Assembly: GCA_009937025.1 (NCBI GenBank)
Contig: JAACDG010000012.1
Coordinates: 1 to 33,627 of the forward strand
DNA: 33,627 nucleotides
Source: Methanobacteriota archaeon
Lineage (GTDB): Archaea; Thermoplasmatota; Poseidoniia; Poseidoniales; Poseidoniaceae
Reading direction: 5' to 3'
Shown piece after piece: positions 27,529-33,627 of this stretch. A program made the translations under genes and the position numbers. Below the pieces are notes generated by a model. The model made no database searches. It saw nothing but the letters and a program-made list of their open reading frames with translations, and was not told the origin of the DNA. Position 1 is the stretch's first letter. Every line of letters begins with the position of its first letter.

Positions 27529-29004
27529 TTAGGAGCGCGTGAACACGCGCCACTCGCCTCCACCGTTGAGAAGATCTACTTCTCCACTTGATTCAAAAAT
27601 CCACCCATTGGGTGTTAACGTTACGTCAGGTGAAACAACGAGCGTTGTTACTTGCGATAAAGAGGAGTTCAAATCTAACTCCCAGTTCGAATCCATCGAC
27701 CTCCAATGTCCGGTAATCGCATTTTCCTCCGCATCAAGCGGAGCATAGAATGTATAGAGCCAGTGCATACCCAAGGTGTCTTCTGAAACAAAGAGGAATT
27801 CATCACCGCTTTCAAGTTCCATTGCACTTGCCGCTTCATCGGTCCACATGGTTTGTCCATGGAATGCTGCAAGAAGCGAGAGTGGTAACAAGAGAACAAC
27901 GACCAAACCCATGACTTTGGCTTTTGCAAGTGGGGCATCGTACGTTGGAATTTCAACATGATGTCGCAGTTGTTGAAGGAGGAGAACAAAAGGAATAAAC
28001 AGTAAAGTCGCATATCGCCCATTATTACCCATTGTCCAAATTATGCCCGGCCAATCAGCCCCCCATATACTCGCTTCATACGTCCAAAGAGCAGCGACAT
28101 AGAACACCACGGCTGTCAAGAGACCGCCGATATATCCAGCCATCATGGCAATTTTTGAGTCTTCGACTGAACCCAATCCATGGAGCATAGAGCCGATAAA
28201 TGGCCATAAAACCATACCAAATAAAGTGAAGATAACAAGGACATCCAAGAGTGAAAAGGCAAACGCAGTCGTGTATCTAACAGGGCTTTCAGCCAGTATT
28301 GCCAGTGTGCTGTTGTAGCCAAGAATGCCGAGAAGAATCATGGACAATGCTACGACTGCAGATACAACGATTCCGACAACATGGGGCTTCGACATCCATT
28401 TGGTTCCCTCCCCGCCTCGCCGAACCATTTCGTTCCAAACAGTGACCAATACCGCCAATACAAGGCCACCAACAAACACATCAGTTCCATCTGAGAACCC
28501 TTTTGCATAAGGCATCATCATGAAAGATATCCCACCAAGGAATGATTGCAAGGGTCTGTTTTTTGAGGATAATAGTCCAGTAAAAAGAATCAACGCAACA
28601 GCACAAAAAGCTGCTAAATACACTTCTTCATAACCCCGGCCAACTGAAAAAATAAGCGCTGGGGAAAGCGAAAGAATAGCTGCAGAGCGCACACCTCCCC
28701 ATCGATACAAACAAACAGTCATGCCGGCGAATGTGAGGAGTGCCATGATTTTGATACCAATCTCCGACATCTCATACAAAGGCAAGACGATTCGATAACC
28801 GCCATCATCCGGATTACTTTCTCCTGCGATTTCAGGTCGCAGGTCGCCCCAAGGTAATGCGCCGTTTTCATCAACGGCCATTTTGACTTGTGTATCCAAT
28901 CCTAAATCGCTGGTGAAACATACGATGACATTGAGCAGAATGCCCAAAATCAGTAGTCGAGTCCAAAGACGGTCATCTTCGAAATTCAACCGCTCCATAG
29001 GCAA
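27529..29004 (-). CDS. Polytopic membrane protein, possibly a GT-C-type glycosyltransferase
   Basis: About 10 or more hydrophobic helices followed by a C-terminal soluble domain; functional assignment tentative. Confidence 0.6.
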   Translation of the reverse strand: MPMERLNFEDDRLWTRLLILGILLNVIVCFTSDLGLDTQVKMAVDENGALPWGDLRPEIAGESNPDDGGYRIVLPLYEMSEIGIKIMALLTFAGMTVCLYRWGGVRSAAILSLSPALIFSVGRGYEEVYLAAFCAVALILFTGLLSSKNRPLQSFLGGISFMMMPYAKGFSDGTDVFVGGLVLAVLVTVWNEMVRRGGEGTKWMSKPHVVGIVVSAVVALSMILLGILGYNSTLAILAESPVRYTTAFAFSLLDVLVIFTLFGMVLWPFIGSMLHGLGSVEDSKIAMMAGYIGGLLTAVVFYVAALWTYEASIWGADWPGIIWTMGNNGRYATLLFIPFVLLLQQLRHHVEIPTYDAPLAKAKVMGLVVVLLLPLSLLAAFHGQTMWTDEAASAMELESGDEFLFVSEDTLGMHWLYTFYAPLDAEENAITGHWRSMDSNWELDLNSSLSQVTTLVVSPDVTLTPNGWIFESSGEVDLLNGGGEWRVFTRS

Positions 29005-29050
29005 CGGTTCGGGGGGAGAGGTTCAACCCTTTCGGACACTTCGGGGGTAC

Positions 29051-30097
29051 ATGGGCGGAATTTTAGAGGGGATTCGAATCGTCGATGTCTCGCGAATATT
29101 GGCAGGTCCATATGCGACCCAAATGCTGGCAGACCTTGGCGCTGAAGTTATCAAAATCGAAGCACCATGGGGTGATGACACCCGCCATTGGGGTCCGCCA
29201 TTTACCACAGGATTCGATGGAAAGCAGGTAGCGGCCTACTTCTTATCATGCAACCGAGGTAAAGACATCGTCACCTTTGACCTCAAACGTGAAACAAAGG
29301 AAGTACAAGCATTGATAGAAACTGCCGATGTTGTTGTTGAAAATTTCCGACCAGGCACTCTTGAGCGCCTCGTGGGTCCTTTACCAAGCGAGGTCATACT
29401 CTGTTCGATATCGGCTTACGGCGCCACTGGCCCTCGACGCGATGAACCGGGTTACGATGTCGCTTTACAAGCTCGAAGTGGCATAATGGGAATCACTGGC
29501 CAAGCCGGTGGAGCGCCGGTCAAAGTTGGCGTTGCATGGATTGATGTCATCACAGGCCTCAACGCCGGGAATGCAATTCTTGCTGCTTTATTGCATAAAG
29601 AAAGAACAGGTGAAATCATGCGAATTGATTTGTCGCTTTGGGATTGTGCTGTTGCCGCATTGGTAAATCAAGCTCACAATGCAATGGCGAGTGGTAAAAA
29701 TCCAACTCCAATGGGTTCTGCTCATCCGAATTTGGTGCCATACCGTGCCTTTGAAGCAAAAGACGGTTGGTTTGTTATCGGTGTCGGCTCAGATAATCAG
29801 TGGCTCACTTTAGTCGATGCTTTGGCGCTTGAGAATCAAGAAGACTGGGCTACGAATGAAGGACGAGTTCATGCCCGAGAAGCAGTCGAGACCTGTGTCT
29901 CAAATGCTGTATCACAGTTCAATCGAAATGAACTTGAACAAAAATTAGTAGGTGTTCCATGCGCACCAGTCAATACAATTCTCGAAGCACTTCAAGACCC
30001 ACAAAGCGTAGCGCGTCAAGCAGTGACTCAATACCAAGGCGTTGATGTATTGGCAAGTCCTTTGCGTTTTATGCAATCTTCAAAACGAGAAGAGTGA
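29051..30097 (+). CDS. CoA-transferase family III (CaiB/BaiF)
   Basis: LEGIRIVDVSRILAGPYATQMLADLGAEVIKIEAPWGDDTRHWGPPF..., NRGKDIVTFDLK, VVVENFRPGTLERL, GYDVALQARSGIMGITG. Start MGGILEG chosen over the ORF start at 28883. Confidence 0.93.
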   Translation: MGGILEGIRIVDVSRILAGPYATQMLADLGAEVIKIEAPWGDDTRHWGPPFTTGFDGKQVAAYFLSCNRGKDIVTFDLKRETKEVQALIETADVVVENFRPGTLERLVGPLPSEVILCSISAYGATGPRRDEPGYDVALQARSGIMGITGQAGGAPVKVGVAWIDVITGLNAGNAILAALLHKERTGEIMRIDLSLWDCAVAALVNQAHNAMASGKNPTPMGSAHPNLVPYRAFEAKDGWFVIGVGSDNQWLTLVDALALENQEDWATNEGRVHAREAVETCVSNAVSQFNRNELEQKLVGVPCAPVNTILEALQDPQSVARQAVTQYQGVDVLASPLRFMQSSKREE

Positions 30098-31108
30098 AGT
30101 TTGACCACCTTCACGAATCAAACCGATTTCTCGTAATTTGTCAAACGCATTGTCCATTCGTCGTTGGCTAAATTGACGTTCAACTTGTAAGAATTGGATG
30201 AGCCCCTTGACATCGATTTGCCCTGGAAGCAGGTCTTCATCATCAACATCAACAGCAGGGTGGTGGTGGAAGATTTCACGAATTTCACTCAGCCGTTGAG
30301 GGACCTCCTTGTCTTTTACTTGACAAATGGCTTCGATGGACCCGTGCTCTTTGATGAGTTTGATTCCTGTCTTCGGTCCAATACCTCTGATGCCAGGATG
30401 GAAATCTGTACCAATCATGATGGCTAAATCAATCAATTGCGCTCGGCTGAGGTCATGGCTTTCAAGCATGGCGTCCAAGTCAATCATTTGCGCCCGTACA
30501 ACACGTCCATGCTGCTTTGAACCATCACTCATGAGATTACGAACGAGGTGGGGTGTGCCATAGAGCAGTGCATCCCAATCTTGAGTTGCAACAACATCGA
30601 GTTGTCCTCTCGCAGCCATCACTGCTGCTTGCCCTTCTCCTTCTGCTTTTGCCACAACCCAAGGCACACCGAGTAAATCGAGTAATTGCTTTGTTTCATC
30701 AACCATCTCTTGAGTATAATGCATGATACGAGGAGCCATCTTTTGGGCCAAAGCAAAATCTCCAGCAGCCAACGCTTCCTTGTGTACACGCTCAGCTTCA
30801 TCTCGACGCGCTCGACGAGATGCCAATTCATCGGCTTTCAATTCTGGTGATTCTCCATCGAAAATGTACACTGGCTTGATGCCGAGGTTCAACAACGTCG
30901 CCGTTCGATTGAGAAAACCCATTAAATGGGAAACAACCTTTCCATTTTCTGCTCGAAGAGGCCCCCCATCTCCTTGGGGGGAACGGTCTCGCATTGTTGT
31001 CAGAAATTGGAATGCAGTGAGAAAGGCGTCAATGCCAACGCGCTTTCCAGAAAGACTCGCCAAATCGATGTTTTCAGGCGTAGCGAGGTCTCGAAGATTA
31101 CAGCCCAT
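30080..31108 (-). CDS. fen: Flap endonuclease 1
   Basis: GKRVGIDAFLTAFQFLTTMRD, PVYIFDGESPELKADELASRRARRDEA, VVAKAEGEGQAAVMAARGQLDVVATQDWDALLYGTPHLVRN, MIGTDFHPGIRGIGPKTGIKLI; C-terminal PIP-like QTSLFSF. Start MGCNLRDL (31108). Confidence 0.96.
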   Translation of the reverse strand: MGCNLRDLATPENIDLASLSGKRVGIDAFLTAFQFLTTMRDRSPQGDGGPLRAENGKVVSHLMGFLNRTATLLNLGIKPVYIFDGESPELKADELASRRARRDEAERVHKEALAAGDFALAQKMAPRIMHYTQEMVDETKQLLDLLGVPWVVAKAEGEGQAAVMAARGQLDVVATQDWDALLYGTPHLVRNLMSDGSKQHGRVVRAQMIDLDAMLESHDLSRAQLIDLAIMIGTDFHPGIRGIGPKTGIKLIKEHGSIEAICQVKDKEVPQRLSEIREIFHHHPAVDVDDEDLLPGQIDVKGLIQFLQVERQFSQRRMDNAFDKLREIGLIREGGQTSLFSF

Positions 31109-31183
31109 GGAGGGAATACGGGGCGACAGTATGTGTATATTCGCATCCGAATCGGTCAAGAAGGCGAGGCGCAAGCGCTCACC

Positions 31184-32323
31184 ATGGCGAGTCATGTAGC
31201 GAGTTTACGTGGCTGGCATCCCGCATTGGCTCGAGCAGAGATATCAGCGCTCCTCCCACATGCTACATTGACGCGACTTTCTTCTCGGAGATTGGTCGAA
31301 CTCGAGGGAGACATTTCTCTTCAAGAAATGCAATCTGCAGTTCAGTGTGCAAGTGGGTGCCAAGCCTTGCTTTGCCATGCTGTGGTTTGGAAGAGAGAGG
31401 AGGACTCTTCCGCATTTTTTGAACGTATTCAAACGTATCTCACAACCCATCCTCGTAATGGCTCAGTTGCCGTTCGTTCGATGAAGCATGAAGGGAAAAT
31501 GGTAGGTGTTAGCAGTCGAGAATTCGCTGGGAAAATTGGTGGCATGATGTCAGCCCAAGGCTATGAAATCGACCTTGAATCTCCTGAACACCGGCTTGGA
31601 ATGGTGCTTGATGCCAGTGCTGGAATCATCGCATGTGGCTGGATGGTTGGTTCAGGAGACGACTCTGATGGAATCGTTTCTCGCCGTGCAACCGACCGAC
31701 CATTCTTCAAACCGGTTAGCCTTGACCCCCGTCTGGCCCGGTTGGCTGTCAATGTAGCATCAGGCCCTCGTGAGAAAGGAGCAACATTGGACCTCATGAC
31801 CGGCACCGGTGGATTTGTTCTCGAAGCAGCCCTTTCGGGCCGTGAAACATACGGCATCGACCTCGACCCTTTGATGATTGAAGGTGCCCAGAAAAATCTC
31901 GATTGGGCAATGCCTCATTCGGATGCAAAATTGCTCTTAGGTGATGCAACTCAATTATCTGCAGCACTTCCCAAACAAGCACATCGCCGTATCAGTGGAT
32001 TTGTTCTCGATCCACCGTATGGGAGAAACTCACAAGGTTCTCTCGACCATGCTGAATTGATTCAATCCGTACTTCAGAGTGCTCGAGATGTTGCTGCTGA
32101 AGATGCTGATTTAGTGTTGATCTTACCGATGCACCCATTTGGAGAACTCGCCGATGAAGCACTCGTAGTAGGGGCGCCAGTGGACCTTTTACATGGCCAA
32201 TGGAATGATATCGAATCAACTTTTTCGATAACAGGATGGCGCATCAACCAACGATGGGTAGAGCATGTTCACGCCAGTCTTGGCCGACTCATACTTCACG
32301 CAACAATTGTTCCTCAAGATTGA
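31184..32323 (+). CDS. tRNA (guanine10-N2)-methyltransferase-like (TrmG10), THUMP/SAM methyltransferase
   Basis: LDLMTGTGGFVLEAALSGRETYGIDLDPLMIEGAQKNL and FVLDPPYGRNSQG motifs. Start at MASHVASLRGWHPALARAEISALLP. Confidence 0.85.
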   Translation: MASHVASLRGWHPALARAEISALLPHATLTRLSSRRLVELEGDISLQEMQSAVQCASGCQALLCHAVVWKREEDSSAFFERIQTYLTTHPRNGSVAVRSMKHEGKMVGVSSREFAGKIGGMMSAQGYEIDLESPEHRLGMVLDASAGIIACGWMVGSGDDSDGIVSRRATDRPFFKPVSLDPRLARLAVNVASGPREKGATLDLMTGTGGFVLEAALSGRETYGIDLDPLMIEGAQKNLDWAMPHSDAKLLLGDATQLSAALPKQAHRRISGFVLDPPYGRNSQGSLDHAELIQSVLQSARDVAAEDADLVLILPMHPFGELADEALVVGAPVDLLHGQWNDIESTFSITGWRINQRWVEHVHASLGRLILHATIVPQD

Positions 32324-32693
32324 GAAGAACAATCGCATCTTCTTCAGTTGGTTCAGGAAATTGGGTCTTGTGTGGGCAACCTTCATCGAGGATTGCTTCA
32401 TCGTTTTTATTCAATACATTCGGATAGGTACGGCACCCTTGGGGCCTCACTTCATACACTGAACACATACCTTCTGCATGAATGTCGGCAGATGAAGTCA
32501 ACAAAAAGACACACGCACGAGTTTTTTCATCATTAAGGAGGGTGAGTATGCCGTTATTTTGCCAAGTGAAATCTTCGATAGCCATTCCGGTTCTGCGCGT
32601 TAAGAGGGCAGCTTCTGCCTTGGTCAAGGGCATGGTTGTCTCTCGACAACAGGCGGAGCAACCTGTTGGGATGCATGGGAGAGAGCGCGCCAT
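32289..32693 (-). CDS. YkgJ-type cysteine cluster protein
   Basis: CIPTGCSACCRETTMPLTKAEAALL...RACVFL...GMCSVYEVRPQGCRTYPN...EGCPH. Start at MARSLPC (32693); the longer ORF would run into the tRNA. Confidence 0.85.
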   Translation of the reverse strand: MARSLPCIPTGCSACCRETTMPLTKAEAALLTRRTGMAIEDFTWQNNGILTLLNDEKTRACVFLLTSSADIHAEGMCSVYEVRPQGCRTYPNVLNKNDEAILDEGCPHKTQFPEPTEEDAIVLLNLEEQLLREV

Positions 32694-32748
32694 AGACGAG
32701 CCAACCCTTCCGCCTTCTTCAAGAAGGGGGGGCATCTGGCAAGGATAA

Positions 32749-32822
32749 GGGCGATTAGGGTAGCCTGGATATCCTGACGGGCTTCGAACCCGTCGACGCG
32801 GGGTCGAATCCTGCATCGCCCA
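32749..32822 (+). tRNA. tRNA-Arg (anticodon TCG)
   Basis: Cloverleaf folded by hand: acceptor GGGCGAT/ATCGCCC, anticodon arm ACGGG-CTTCGAA-CCCGT, T arm GCGGG-GTCGAAT-CCTGC, D-loop AGCCTGGATA; discriminator A, no encoded CCA. Confidence 0.9.
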
Positions 32823-32916
32823 CTGTTCAGGAGTACCTTTGGATAAAGACTCTATGTCGGCTAATTATTCCTAAAATACCGGGAAAATTTTAAGACGCTG
32901 TGAGAAAGTTTTGTCC

Positions 32917-33446
32917 ATGGACAGTTTGCAATCACTCACCGTTATTGAACTGAAAGAAATCTTAAGAGGCCAGGGCAAAAAAATATCTGGGACAAAAAAA
33001 GAATTGATTCTCAGGTTAGAGAATGGTGTGGAGGAAAAGTATCTCAGCCTTGATGATGATTCAACTCCTCTTGAAAACACTGAATCAACCTCGGTTCTGA
33101 AAAAACGAATTTCTTGTAAGTATTGCTTTCAAATATTGAATATACCCGAAGAATACGAGGGGAAGTGGAGTGTCCGAAATGTAATCGCAGTTTCACTCGG
33201 AACCAGCAACAGGCCATTGAATCCGGTTCACTTACAACGCCGCTCCTGTGTCTTACAGCCATCGCATTTGTCGCTGCCATTATCTCATTTTTGGCCTATG
33301 GGCTAGAAGACAATGGTGGTCTTTATGCGGGGTACGGATACGTTCTTTTCAGTTTCGGCAGTATAGCAGTAGGTTGCTTTTTTGGACTGCTATGGCTCAT
33401 CGCTATGTTCGTTGAAAGCCAGAATAAATATCGTTCAAGGTCTTGA
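32917..33446 (+). CDS. SAP-domain / zinc-ribbon / two-TM protein, interrupted by an apparent one-base frameshift
   Basis: Frame 1: MDSLQSLTVIELKEILRGQGKKISGTKKELILRLENG (SAP) ... ISCKYCFQILNIPEEYEG. Frame 2: GEVECPKCNRSFTRNQQ... plus two TM helices. Adding one G to the GGGG run at 33159-33162 fuses them into CKYC-x15-CPKC. Confidence 0.7.
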
Positions 33447-33627
33447 GCAAGAAATCAAACATTCAAAGGCTCAGAGTTCAGAATAATAGTTGCATTCCAG
33501 ACGACATGGGTTTCGACTCACAAAAGTGAATAAGTGGGTTGTTTATGTTCACGAGGGTTCCTCCATAACACCCTTTGATTCATCTTGTCCATACACATGG
33601 GCTTGCTATGGGCCATATACATCGGTA

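Noticed and set aside
28883-29050. N-terminal extension of the CoA-transferase ORF
   Set aside because: Runs antisense into the divergent membrane-protein gene; homology-like sequence starts at MGGILEG (29051).
30926-31183. N-terminal extension of the TrmG10 ORF
   Set aside because: Antisense to FEN1 coding sequence; protein-like sequence begins at MASHVASL (31184).
1-33627. CRISPR array, transposase, integrase or prophage
   Set aside because: No direct-repeat array, transposase or phage-like gene was seen on either strand; tRNA-Arg at 32749 has no neighbouring integrase in the window.

Overview
The window looks like about 33.6 kb of an archaeal (euryarchaeal) chromosome. It carries an rps13-rps4-rps11-rpo3 operon, the family-D DNA polymerase large subunit, FEN1, an archaeal-type TrmG10 methyltransferase and a tRNA-Arg. 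These are mixed with bacterial-type genes: homodimeric AceE, an RsuA/RluB-type pseudouridine synthase, a fatty-acid desaturase, KAS III and a Rieske oxygenase. The overall style suggests Marine Group II / Ca. Poseidoniales, but that placement is inference. The strongest candidate for an undescribed system is a tightly overlapping five-gene block at 10709-14819, possibly extended to about 17199: a His-rich membrane protein, KAS III, a heme-oxygenase-like diiron oxidase, an uncharacterised protein and an acyl desaturase. Two items absent from the ORF track were found by reading: a 59-aa Hc1/H1-like histone gene (27347-27526) and a large secreted multi-module protein running off the left edge (1-1798, minus strand). 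Three loci have disrupted reading frames: an in-frame TGA in PolD DP2, a TGA plus frameshift 5' of the 24221 gene, and a G-run frameshift in a SAP/zinc-ribbon/TM gene. Sequence error and real mutation or recoding cannot be separated from the sequence alone. Family assignments are by eye; no database search was run.
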